DNA from: Pacificoceanicola sp049341065
Lineage (GTDB): Bacteria > Pseudomonadota > Alphaproteobacteria > Rhodobacterales > Rhodobacteraceae
DNA: 64,000 bases
NCBI RefSeq assembly: GCF_049341065.1
Contig: NZ_JBMPIX010000003.1
Coordinates: 310,001 to 374,000 of the forward strand
Direction of reading: 5' to 3'
The notes under the pieces were generated by a model that searched no databases, had not been told where the DNA came from, and worked only from the letters and a program-made list of their open reading frames with translations. Positions within the stretch are counted from its first letter, which is position 1. Each line of letters starts with the position of its first letter. The position numbers and the translations under genes were made by a program. Shown piece after piece: positions 55,187-63,765 of this stretch.

Positions 55187-57036
55187 ACCTCTGCGATCCG
55201 ATCATCCCGCTGTCCGAGTCCTTTGATACGGTACGCCACTGGCTGGATCATGGCGCCGAGCGCACCGCCCATCCGCCCCGGACCGAGGCCTGCGAGGTGG
55301 CGCGTGACTTTGGCATGGATTTGTTTGGCCGCAACCTGCTGCTGCTCTGCGCCTATGCGACGCTGGAACCCGATGCCCCAGACCGTCTGACCGGCAGCCC
55401 CATGGTCACCGTCGGGCTGGCCCTGTCGCATCTGCCCGGCGCCCATTGGCAGGCTCTTTCAGCGGATGCGCCGCTGCGCCGCAGCCGGCTGATTGCCATG
55501 TCGGGGCAGGGCGCATTGCCTGCCCGGGGTCTGTCGCTTGAGGAACCGGTGTTGTTTCGGTTGCTGGGCGGGGCGGTTCTGGGGCAGGTATCGGCCGGTC
55601 TGTTGGAGCCGATCACGGTGCCCGAACGCCTTGTCCCGCATCGCGCCGCCTTTGCCAAAGACATCGCCCCGCGGATCGGTCTTCCCGGCGATCATGCGCT
55701 GCATCTGAACGGGCCGGACACCGAAGGCAAACTGCAGGCCTTTGCCGACGCCGCCGGCGGGCGCGCCTATGCCCTTGGCAGCCATACTTTGCCCGCAACC
55801 GCCGGGGAAATCATGGCCCTCACGTCCGAGCTTTGGCGCGATATGCGTCTCGCCGGGGCTGGGCTGGCGCTGATCCATGACGGGCTGAGCGACGACAAAA
55901 GCGCCCGGCTGTTTGCCGAAAGCTATCCCGGCCCGTTGGCCATCGTCTCGGCCGAGGCTTTGCCGGTCGGGCGGCGGCGCGCCATGCGCCTTGAGATGCC
56001 AGCCATGACCCCCGCGCAAAAGCGCCCTATCTGGGAGGCCGCCCTGGGCGAGATGGCCGAACCGATGCAGCCCGGGTTGCCGCAATTGATGAGCACTTTT
56101 GGCGCGCCGCCCGAAACCGTCGCGACCATCGCAACAGAACTGCGTGCCACCATGCCTGGCGCCGGGCCTGATCAACTGGCCCGCGCCGCCTGGGCGGCCT
56201 GTCGCCGCGCGATGCGGCCCCGGCTGGACGATCTGGCCCAACGCGTGACCGCCTGCCCAGAGTGGGATGATCTGGTCTTGCCGGAGCGCCAGAAAGCCGC
56301 GCTGGCGATGATCCTCGCCCATATGCGCCACCGCGACACCATCATGCACGACTGGCAGTTCGCGCAAAAACTGCAAGGTATGGGCACCGGACTGGCGGCT
56401 TTGTTCTATGGCCCATCGGGGTCCGGCAAATCCATGGCGGGCGCGGTTCTGGGCGCTGCGCTGGATCTGGATGTCTACCGGGTCGATCTGTCATCGATCG
56501 TCTCGAAATACATTGGCGAGACGGAAAAGAACCTGCGCCGGGTCTTTGATGCGGCGGAAGAGGGCGGCGTATTGCTGCAATTCGACGAGGCCGACGCGCT
56601 GTTCGGACAACGCTCGGAGGTCAAGGACAGCCATGATCGTCACGCCAATATCGAGGTGAGCTATCTTCTGCAACGCATTGAATCCTTTTCCGGATTGTCG
56701 ATCCTGACAACCAACCTGAGGGACAATATCGACGAAGCTTTCCTGCGGCGGTTCCGCGTGATCGTGGATTTCCCCTTTCCCGGCACCGAGGAACGCAAGG
56801 CGATCTGGCAGCGGGCTTTTCCTGACGCGGTTCCGCGCGAGGCGTTTGATCTGGCGCGTCTGGCCCAGCTCAACATTCCGGGCGGCGCGATCCGTAACAT
56901 CGCGCTGGGGGCCGCTTTTCTAGCTGCCGAGCGCGGCGGAAAGGTCGAACTGCGGGACATCCATGCCGCCGCGCGGCTGGAATATGAAAAGCAAGGGCGC
57001 AGCATGACCGACGCCGAAGTGCGGGGGTGGTTCTGA
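55183..57036 (+). CDS. AAA+ ATPase of the injection system (Pvc15/Afp15-like)
   Basis: This 617-residue protein has an N-terminal half of about 390 residues without a clear family and a C-terminal AAA+ module. The module has Walker A GPSGSGKS (410-417), Walker B LLQFDEADALFG (Asp468, Glu469) and sensor LTTNLRDNID with arginine finger FLRRFR. Afp15-type ATPases are thought to act in assembly or cargo loading, not in sheath recycling. It overlaps the next gene by one base (TGATG). Confidence 0.92.
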   Translation: MNLCDPIIPLSESFDTVRHWLDHGAERTAHPPRTEACEVARDFGMDLFGRNLLLLCAYATLEPDAPDRLTGSPMVTVGLALSHLPGAHWQALSADAPLRRSRLIAMSGQGALPARGLSLEEPVLFRLLGGAVLGQVSAGLLEPITVPERLVPHRAAFAKDIAPRIGLPGDHALHLNGPDTEGKLQAFADAAGGRAYALGSHTLPATAGEIMALTSELWRDMRLAGAGLALIHDGLSDDKSARLFAESYPGPLAIVSAEALPVGRRRAMRLEMPAMTPAQKRPIWEAALGEMAEPMQPGLPQLMSTFGAPPETVATIATELRATMPGAGPDQLARAAWAACRRAMRPRLDDLAQRVTACPEWDDLVLPERQKAALAMILAHMRHRDTIMHDWQFAQKLQGMGTGLAALFYGPSGSGKSMAGAVLGAALDLDVYRVDLSSIVSKYIGETEKNLRRVFDAAEEGGVLLQFDEADALFGQRSEVKDSHDRHANIEVSYLLQRIESFSGLSILTTNLRDNIDEAFLRRFRVIVDFPFPGTEERKAIWQRAFPDAVPREAFDLARLAQLNIPGGAIRNIALGAAFLAAERGGKVELRDIHAAARLEYEKQGRSMTDAEVRGWF

Positions 57037-57302
57037 TGCCTGATCCCGCCCGGATACGCGTCACCATCGCCAATCTTCGCCTGCGCGGCGGCACCTCGGC
57101 AGACGCCAATGCGCTGGCCGAGGGGCTGAAGTCGGGTCTGGCGAGCTATCTGGCGGCCAACCCCGGGCTATTGAACGCTGGCATAGGGCAGCCGACATTG
57201 CGTGTTCAATTGCCGCAAAACGGCACGGCCCGACAACAGGGGCAGGCCGCTGGCGCTCGGATCGGCGCATCGCTTGGCGCGCCAAAGGCAGGCAAGCCAT
57301 GA
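57036..57302 (+). CDS. Small unrecognised eCIS protein, 88 residues
   Basis: The start ATG shares one base with the ATPase stop codon; codons before it are not needed. The product begins MPDPARIRVTIANLRLRGG and ends in a Gln/Gly/Ala-rich tail. I recognise no domain. Position between the ATPase and the DUF4157 protein suggests a chaperone or adaptor for loading (inference). Confidence 0.65.
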   Translation: MPDPARIRVTIANLRLRGGTSADANALAEGLKSGLASYLAANPGLLNAGIGQPTLRVQLPQNGTARQQGQAAGARIGASLGAPKAGKP

Positions 57303-60300
57303 GCGTCGCTGTCGCCACACACCAGCCGCCGGTCGCGGCCCCCGCGCCAGCGGCTCCGGTTGCCGAGGTCAGCGCGCAAGCGGTCGCGGACGCGCCGCAG
57401 CGTCTTTCGACCTCTCTGGCTGCGGTGCCGATGGTCCAGCGCAAATGCGCCGCCTGCGAGGCCGAAGACGAACACACCATGGTCCACCCCAAGCTTGAGG
57501 TTGGCCCGGTCGATGACCCCTTTGAACGCGAGGCGGATGATATCGCGGATCGCGTTATGGCCATGCGCCACCCCGGTCCCGCCACCGGCGCGGGGCCTGT
57601 TGTTCAACGGGCTTGCGCGGCCTGTTCCAGCTCGGACGATCTGGTGCGCCGCCGTGCCGACCCGCAGAAACAGGCGACCGAGGACGACGAGGAAAAGGTC
57701 CGGATGCGGGCCAACACGGCTGGCGGCGAAAGCATCGGCGCCTCGGCCTTTCAGCTGACTTCGGGCGGGGCATCCTTGCCCAGTTCGACCCGCCAGTTTT
57801 TCGAGGCGCGTATGGGCCGGGATCTGTCGGGCGTGCGGCTGCACAGCGGCGCGGCGGCGGATGCCTTGAATGCCTCGATTTCTGCGCGCGCCTTTACCTA
57901 CAAGAACCACATCTGGCTCAGCCGCCACGAAAGCGCCGGGCCAACGCCCACCATGGCGCATGAACTGGCGCATGTCTTGCAGCAGACCGCGCCGGGGCCG
58001 CTGGGCGCGGGTAGCGCGGTGCTGGCCAAGCGCGATGAAGACGACAGCCTGCGCCGCAAGCCCGTCGTCAAGGTGTTCGGCTATGCGCCATATTGGGATG
58101 CGGTAGATTTTGCAGGCAGCGGGGCGCTTGGCAAAAAGAACTCGGGCGAGTTTGTTCACAAGAACTTTTTGCCCGCCATCCAGCAGGTTGACCCGTCGGT
58201 GTTTACCGAAGTCTCCATACCGCTGTCCAAGACCCGCGCGCGCGGCAAACAAGCCAAACGCGGCCGGGCTGACCTGTATCGCGGCACCGATGTGGGGGGG
58301 AATTTCCGGGCCATCGGCGTGAATTTCCGCCGCGCCAATGATCCGCGCGACCTGAGCTTTTCCGCCGGGCAAAGCAACAACAGCAGCTATCGCCATTCGA
58401 CCATGGCGCGCCCCCGGCTTTACGGCAAAGCCAAAGAGCTGATCGGCCTGACCGAGGCCCCGGTCAAGATTGACTTGGCGGACCTGAAACCGGCGAGCCA
58501 GCTGAAAAAGGGCCACAAGCAGCTTGACGGATACAAGACCGGGATCAATGAAACCCGGCGTTTGTCAAACAAATACGTCGAAGGCCAACATGTCGGCGAA
58601 GACCCAATCACCTGGGCTTGGCCCGACATCAACTATGGCTGGATCAATGCGAAAACGCCGGACCCGCAGGATGTCTCGGCCCTTGCCGGTGAAAAGAAAC
58701 TGGCGATCTATGACTTTGGCGGGTTCAAGGACGACGACGGCACATTCCGCATCGGCACACTGGTCCATACCCCCCCGACCGAGGTCAAAGGAAAGCTGAA
58801 AGCGGGCAAGGACGGGAATGGCGTCTATTACTATTGGTGGGAGCCGACCACCGCTCCGCTGACCGGCCCGCCTTCGAAATCGCTGACCCAGTTGTTCCCG
58901 GTCAGCAGCGCGATGATCGACAGCCTGAAATACAACAAGCCGGTTGATATTCCCGCCTTGCCTGCCGCCACCCCGGGTGCCGCAACGGTGTCGCCGAAAC
59001 GGTCAGGCAACGTCAAACCGATCAAGAACAGCTTTGACAAGGAACGCGAAAAGAAGTGGAACAAGGCGCATAAGGGCCTGAAAAAGCGCTTTAAAGAGCC
59101 CGATAGCGATGCCGTTGTCACCAACTATTACATGGCCGAGATCGACTCGAACCTGCCATCGGACAAACGCAAGGGTATCGCAAGCAAGATCAATGCGACG
59201 CCCGCGGGCAAGCACCTGAAGAAATACCGCGATCTGCGGCTGATGACGGCCCCCTTTGCGCCGATCATGTCGCGCGGGCGCAGGTTGCTTGGTGGCACCT
59301 TCATCAAGATTTCCAAGGCCTATGAAAAGATCAAAGCCAAGTTCAATCGCAACGCCACCCCCAAGAACAAGCTAAAGGGCGGCGGTATTCTGGGGGCCTT
59401 GATCAAGGTCGCGCTCAAGGTATTGCTGCTGATCGGTCGGCAGGTGGTGGCCGGGACCATGATGGCGCTCAATACACGGCTGTCGAAATGTCTGGACAGC
59501 TTCCTTGACGATTTCTTTAGCAAGGGGACATTGGGTGAGGTCAAGAACCGCTTTGAAGAGTTCGAACAAAGCACCGTCGGACCGGTCAAGGACTTTATCA
59601 ATGGCGGATTGAACAGCCTCAGCGAAAGCCTGTTTGGACCTTACGGCAAGAAAGTCGATGAGGCGCGCCAACAGCTTGAAACCCTGACCAAACGCGCTGG
59701 GCCGATCCTGACCGCCTACAAGGTCGTGAAATGGGGGATTCAGGCGCTGGCCTGCGCATCGCCGCCGGTTGTGGGCTGCCTTTGGGGACTGGCCCGCTCA
59801 GCCATCGAATGGGCGGCGGGCAAGATCATTCAGACCTGCTGGTTCATGAAAAAGATCACGCCCAAGATCCTCAAGATCGACATCGTCAAGAATTTCATCG
59901 GCAACACCTCGAACGAGTTGAGCAAAGCCATTCTTGTCAACGGCGGCGGATTGTTCCCCGAACCGGTCAAAGGCTTCCTCGAGGGCTGCGGCACCGAAGC
60001 GCCGACCGTCGCCATGCCGCCGAATGAAACGATCTGTGAAGAGGGCGGCGGGCTGGGGAACAGCCCCGAACCCAGCCCCGAGGCGCAGGCGTTCTGGGAA
60101 CGCTGGGAAGACCTGCCCGAACCCAAGCAGCAGGCGCTGGAACGGCTGATGAAATTCGCCCGGGTCAAGCAGGATACCCAGGTCGACTGGGAGGCGATGG
60201 AGACGCTTCTGGATTGGGCCGAAGAAACCGGCGCAAGCAAGATGAGCGAACTGGCCGCGCAGGCCCGCACCGACGGCGCCGAGACATCGCTGCCAGAAGC

Positions 60301-60721
60301 GGTGGAAAGCGTGCGAAAGGCCGCTGAAACGGGCGAGAAATGGAAGTTCAAGAAGCCGAAGGAAGGCGGCAAGGGGAAAGGTAAGGGCAAGGGCACCTCC
60401 GGCGAGAAAACCGGCAAACTCCCCGGTGAGGATGAAACCAAGAAAGATCAGGGCAAAGGCGGCCCGCCAAGCCAGCCAGAGAGTGATAAAGAAGAGAAAA
60501 AAGACAGCAACGCCAATACGTTTGCCGTGGTACGCGCCGATGGCAAAGAGTGGCAGGTCGGGGACTATGGGCGTGATGATCCCATAAATCCGGTCCAGGT
60601 CGAGTTCATCGAAATGAAGCCAGACGGCACTGTCGTGAACAGGTTCAATGGGACGATCTACGTGCTCAAGATCGAAACCGGAACGGCCGGAAAATTTTGG
60701 GTCACCTACGAGGATCAATAG
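57299..60721 (+). CDS. DUF4157 (eCIS core domain) protein, probable cargo or effector, 1140 residues
   Basis: This is the largest protein here. Residues 46-120 hold two CxxC motifs in the VQRxCAAC context (Cys50, Cys53, Cys106, Cys109) and DDPFEREADDIADRVM. Residues 150-245 form the DUF4157 metalloprotease-like domain with RMGRDLSGVRLHSG and HELAH (221-225). About 250-560 is an unrecognised domain. Two hydrophobic stretches lie near 694-724 and 815-849, a Lys/Gly-rich linker at about 1018-1075, and a beta-rich C-terminus follows. DUF4157 proteins are eCIS-associated and often carry toxins. It overlaps the previous gene by four bases. Confidence 0.88.
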   Translation: MSVAVATHQPPVAAPAPAAPVAEVSAQAVADAPQRLSTSLAAVPMVQRKCAACEAEDEHTMVHPKLEVGPVDDPFEREADDIADRVMAMRHPGPATGAGPVVQRACAACSSSDDLVRRRADPQKQATEDDEEKVRMRANTAGGESIGASAFQLTSGGASLPSSTRQFFEARMGRDLSGVRLHSGAAADALNASISARAFTYKNHIWLSRHESAGPTPTMAHELAHVLQQTAPGPLGAGSAVLAKRDEDDSLRRKPVVKVFGYAPYWDAVDFAGSGALGKKNSGEFVHKNFLPAIQQVDPSVFTEVSIPLSKTRARGKQAKRGRADLYRGTDVGGNFRAIGVNFRRANDPRDLSFSAGQSNNSSYRHSTMARPRLYGKAKELIGLTEAPVKIDLADLKPASQLKKGHKQLDGYKTGINETRRLSNKYVEGQHVGEDPITWAWPDINYGWINAKTPDPQDVSALAGEKKLAIYDFGGFKDDDGTFRIGTLVHTPPTEVKGKLKAGKDGNGVYYYWWEPTTAPLTGPPSKSLTQLFPVSSAMIDSLKYNKPVDIPALPAATPGAATVSPKRSGNVKPIKNSFDKEREKKWNKAHKGLKKRFKEPDSDAVVTNYYMAEIDSNLPSDKRKGIASKINATPAGKHLKKYRDLRLMTAPFAPIMSRGRRLLGGTFIKISKAYEKIKAKFNRNATPKNKLKGGGILGALIKVALKVLLLIGRQVVAGTMMALNTRLSKCLDSFLDDFFSKGTLGEVKNRFEEFEQSTVGPVKDFINGGLNSLSESLFGPYGKKVDEARQQLETLTKRAGPILTAYKVVKWGIQALACASPPVVGCLWGLARSAIEWAAGKIIQTCWFMKKITPKILKIDIVKNFIGNTSNELSKAILVNGGGLFPEPVKGFLEGCGTEAPTVAMPPNETICEEGGGLGNSPEPSPEAQAFWERWEDLPEPKQQALERLMKFARVKQDTQVDWEAMETLLDWAEETGASKMSELAAQARTDGAETSLPEAVESVRKAAETGEKWKFKKPKEGGKGKGKGKGTSGEKTGKLPGEDETKKDQGKGGPPSQPESDKEEKKDSNANTFAVVRADGKEWQVGDYGRDDPINPVQVEFIEMKPDGTVVNRFNGTIYVLKIETGTAGKFWVTYEDQ

Positions 60722-60802
60722 GGTTTTCCCCGGGAAAGGGACTGCCGAGAAAAATGGAACTGAACTTATGTCGATTGAAGTCAATGGGTTGGACGTCATG
60801 AA

Positions 60803-61438
60803 ATGACCAATTTCCCCGGATCTCCTCCGCTTATGAAAGGCGCGATTGTCGGCGTTGATCTGTTCAACCCGATCTCTTCCGTGGCGATCTTTCAGTACAA
60901 CCCCGAGCAGCTTTCCCGCTCGATCACGCCGAATTACAGTCAGGCTGGTGGCGGCGGCAAGGCCGAGCCCATGCGGCTGGCCGGACCGCCCTCGGAATCG
61001 ATCAGCGCAAACCTGCAAATGGATCTGATCGACCAGATGGAAGAGGGCAAGAATGGCCCGCTTGGTGGCGGCATCGGCGGCTATCTGGCGGCGATCGAAA
61101 TGCTGGTCTACCCCAAGTCGATCAATGTGGCGATCAATCAGGCGCTCATGCTGGCGGGCACCATGGAGGTTGTGCCGCCCGCCGCACCGATGACCCTTTT
61201 CATCTACGGCGTGCAAAAGGTGGTCCCGGTCAAGATCGAAAGCCTGTCAATCACCGAGACCGCCCATGACACCTATCTCAACCCGATCCGCGCCGATGTT
61301 TCGCTCTCGATGCGGGTGCTGACCTACAATGATCTGTCGATGCTGAACCCGGGGTACTGGGCCTTCCTGACCCATCAGGTGGTCAAGGAAACCCTTGCCA
61401 CGGTGGCCAGCGTCAACAACGTGATCGAAGCCTTTTAG
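60803..61438 (+). CDS. CIS tube-adaptor protein (N-terminal half of an Afp7-like protein)
   Basis: This 211-residue protein shows the CIS_tube-type pattern (VAIFQYNPEQLSRSITPNYS near the start; LNPIRADVSLSMRVLTYNDL near the end). In Afp/PVC systems this domain and a LysM domain form one protein (Afp7). Here the LysM part is the separate next gene. The 81-base gap before it, with TTTTCCCCGGGAAA at 60724-60737, is the only sizeable break in the operon after the sheath. Confidence 0.85.
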   Translation: MTNFPGSPPLMKGAIVGVDLFNPISSVAIFQYNPEQLSRSITPNYSQAGGGGKAEPMRLAGPPSESISANLQMDLIDQMEEGKNGPLGGGIGGYLAAIEMLVYPKSINVAINQALMLAGTMEVVPPAAPMTLFIYGVQKVVPVKIESLSITETAHDTYLNPIRADVSLSMRVLTYNDLSMLNPGYWAFLTHQVVKETLATVASVNNVIEAF

Positions 61439-61449
61439 GGAGTTTTGCG

Positions 61450-61749
61450 ATGATCGACCAGAACAGCCGATACGCGGCAGCGACGCAGGACAAGCTGACC
61501 ACCCCGGACGGGTCCGAGCAAGGCTTTGTCGTTCCGCCGATCTTGCCGCATCCGCAGGATCACAGCGCGGCGCAAACCCATTATGTGTCTGACAGCGACC
61601 GCCCCGATACCATCGCCGCCCGCGCTTATGGGCAGGCGACGGCGTGGTGGATACTGGCCAATGGCAACAGCGCCGCGCACCCAGATCAGCTGACGCAGAC
61701 GGTTGGCGCGCCTCTGGTCATCCCATCGCCCGGGACAGGCGGCACCTGA
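61450..61749 (+). CDS. LysM/gpX-like tail protein
   Basis: This 99-residue protein has the pattern of a LysM or gpX-type tail protein (RPDTIAARAYGQATAWWILANGN). In phages and eCIS such proteins join the tube to the spike hub. It begins 11 bases after the adaptor gene, and its stop shares one base with the next start (TGATG). Confidence 0.82.
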   Translation: MIDQNSRYAAATQDKLTTPDGSEQGFVVPPILPHPQDHSAAQTHYVSDSDRPDTIAARAYGQATAWWILANGNSAAHPDQLTQTVGAPLVIPSPGTGGT

Positions 61750-62915
61750 TGGCGGGATTCGGCAACATTCTGGGCATTCGCGCCTCGTTGATGCTGGGCA
61801 AGGGGCCGGTGATCGCGCCCGCGCCGCTGAACGCCATGGAGGCGATCCTCGAGATCGAAGTGCGCCAGTCCACGCTGCGCCCCTCGGGGTTCAAACTGGT
61901 GCTGGCCGCCGGACGCGAGGGGCCACTGGGTCTTTGGGGGCCGCCCTTTGTCGAAGACCCGAGGTTCCAGAAAGGCGCGCGGGCCGTGCTGACGGTCTGG
62001 AATGGGATCAAGCCAACGCCGATCTTCGATGGCATCGTGACCGAAACCCAATACCTGCCAGGAACCGAGAACAATGAGGGCCGCTATATCCTGCTGGGGC
62101 ACGATCTGACCTGGCTGATGAACCTGGAGGACAAGCGCGAAGAGCATCCGATGCAGGATGAAACCGCCATCGCGCTCAAGATCGCCGGGCAGTATGCGCA
62201 ATACGGCATCATTCCCACCGTCATCCCGCCCACCGTGATCGACCCGCCGATCGCCGTCCAGCGCACGCCACAACAATGCTGTACCGATCTGGGCTATCTG
62301 AAAAAGATGGCCAAGCGGCACGGCTACAAGGTCTTTATCGATCCGGGTCCAGCGCCTGGCGGCAGTATCCTCTATTTCGGCCCGGTGCCGCTGCCCGGCG
62401 CGCCGCAAAAGCCGATCTCGGTCAATCTGGGGCCGATGTCCGATGCGTTTGACGTTCAGGTCAACCACAACGGCGCCCGGTTTACCGCCGCCCGGGCCAA
62501 GGTGCAGGACAGCGCCACGGGGCAGGTGACGGAACTGCAGATGCCAACCGCGACGACACTGCCGAATTCGGCCATGCCGGACAGCCAGTCGCTGACCTCG
62601 GAGATACGCGAAAAGCGCATTGCCACCAGCGGCATGAACGTGGCGCAGGTGATGGCGCGGCTGATGGCTTTGGTCAACGACAGCGCCGAGGCGACCGTCA
62701 AGGTTAGCGGCACGATTGACAACACCCGCTACAACGCGGTGCTGAAACCCTATCGCTGGGTACAGATCCGCGGGTTGGGGATGGTCTATAACGGCATTTA
62801 CGTTGTGGCCGAGGTCCGCCATCTGCTGCGCCCCGGCGACTATCGGCAAACCTTTGTCCTGCACGGCGACGGGGTCTACCCCATGGTGCCGCTTGTGACA
62901 CCGGAGGTGGCCTGA
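61749..62915 (+). CDS. Phage late control D-like spike hub protein (Afp8/VgrG gp27 part)
   Basis: This 388-residue protein corresponds to the gp27-like hub portion of VgrG/Afp8 spikes: LEIEVRQSTLRPSGFKLVL, an early beta-barrel with FDGIVTETQYLPG, and CTDLGYLKKMAKRHGYKVF in the second barrel. The gp5-like OB-fold part of the spike is the next, separate gene. The ATG overlaps the previous stop by one base. Confidence 0.9.
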   Translation: MAGFGNILGIRASLMLGKGPVIAPAPLNAMEAILEIEVRQSTLRPSGFKLVLAAGREGPLGLWGPPFVEDPRFQKGARAVLTVWNGIKPTPIFDGIVTETQYLPGTENNEGRYILLGHDLTWLMNLEDKREEHPMQDETAIALKIAGQYAQYGIIPTVIPPTVIDPPIAVQRTPQQCCTDLGYLKKMAKRHGYKVFIDPGPAPGGSILYFGPVPLPGAPQKPISVNLGPMSDAFDVQVNHNGARFTAARAKVQDSATGQVTELQMPTATTLPNSAMPDSQSLTSEIREKRIATSGMNVAQVMARLMALVNDSAEATVKVSGTIDNTRYNAVLKPYRWVQIRGLGMVYNGIYVVAEVRHLLRPGDYRQTFVLHGDGVYPMVPLVTPEVA

Positions 62916-63433
62916 TGATTGTCGTCGACGGGTGCGAAAAGTTCTTTGGCAAGTACCGCGGCAAGGTCGAGGACAATCTTGATCCGCTGGGGCTGGGCCG
63001 CGTCAAGGTCAGCGTCGCGGATGTTCTGGGTGATGGCACGATGGCCTGGGCCATGCCCTGTTTTCCCGGCGCCGGACCGGGGGTTGGGCTTTATGCCATC
63101 CCGCCCGTCGGTGGCAATGTCTGGGTCGAGTTCGAGCGCGGTGAGCCGGACTATCCGGTCTATTCCGGCGGCTTCTGGGATGCCGGGGATGCTCCGGTTC
63201 CCATGGGCCCGACGCAGCAGAATGTCAAAGCATGGGTCGGCGATGGCTTTCGTGTCGAGATCAACGATCTGCCCGGACTGGGCGAACTGACGATCTCGGT
63301 CACCACGGCCACCGGGGATGCGGTCCTTTCGGCGGATGCCTCGGCCATGTCGCTCAGCTTTTCGGGCAGCAGCGTCAAGATCGACGCCACAGGCGTCACT
63401 GTGAACGACGGAAACCTGAAGGTGCTGCCATGA
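62915..63433 (+). CDS. gp5/gpV-like OB-fold spike protein
   Basis: This 172-residue protein has the OB-fold of phage baseplate spike proteins (KYRGKVEDNLDPLGLGRVKVSV, PPVGGNVWVEFERGEPDYPVY), then a beta-helix-like C-terminus (about 110-172). Trimerised, it forms the central needle below the hub encoded just upstream. It overlaps both neighbours (1 and 4 bases). Confidence 0.9.
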   Translation: MIVVDGCEKFFGKYRGKVEDNLDPLGLGRVKVSVADVLGDGTMAWAMPCFPGAGPGVGLYAIPPVGGNVWVEFERGEPDYPVYSGGFWDAGDAPVPMGPTQQNVKAWVGDGFRVEINDLPGLGELTISVTTATGDAVLSADASAMSLSFSGSSVKIDATGVTVNDGNLKVLP

Positions 63434-63765
63434 CAACCCCCATCGTGACACAGGGCACCGTCATCACCTGTCCGCATTCCATCCCCGCGACGATCATGGC
63501 GGGCGGGTCCAAGCTGTTGGTCGCGGGCACCCCTGCGGCGGTTCAGGGCGACAAGGGCATGGTGTCTGGCTGCCCCTTCACGTTGCCCAACGGCAAACCG
63601 CAGCCCTGCGTGACCGCAGAGCTGACCAAGGCGGCCTCAAAGGTGCAGACCGGCGGCAAACCGGTGCTGCTGCTCAACCCATCGGACATGTGCAAATCCG
63701 GCGATCAGATCACCAACGGCCCGGTGATCTGGTCCAGCCCCCAGACTAAGGTGCTGGCGACATGA
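63430..63765 (+). CDS. PAAR-like tip protein (Afp10/Pvc10-like)
   Basis: This 111-residue protein is a DUF4280/PAAR-like spike tip: VTQGTVITCPHS at the start, AVQGDKGMVSGCPFTLPNGKPQPC in the middle, LLNPSDMCKSGDQ near the end. Its cysteine and histidine residues probably hold a metal ion that sharpens the tip. The start overlaps the spike stop by four bases and its stop overlaps the gp25-like gene. Confidence 0.87.
   Translation: MTTPIVTQGTVITCPHSIPATIMAGGSKLLVAGTPAAVQGDKGMVSGCPFTLPNGKPQPCVTAELTKAASKVQTGGKPVLLLNPSDMCKSGDQITNGPVIWSSPQTKVLAT

Noticed and set aside
57299..60721. Suspicion of a GH18-like TIM-barrel in the DUF4157 protein (segment VVKVFGYAPYWDAVDF)
   Set aside because: The catalytic DxxDxDxE motif of GH18 enzymes is not visible anywhere in the following 300 residues, so the resemblance is too thin to assign a function.
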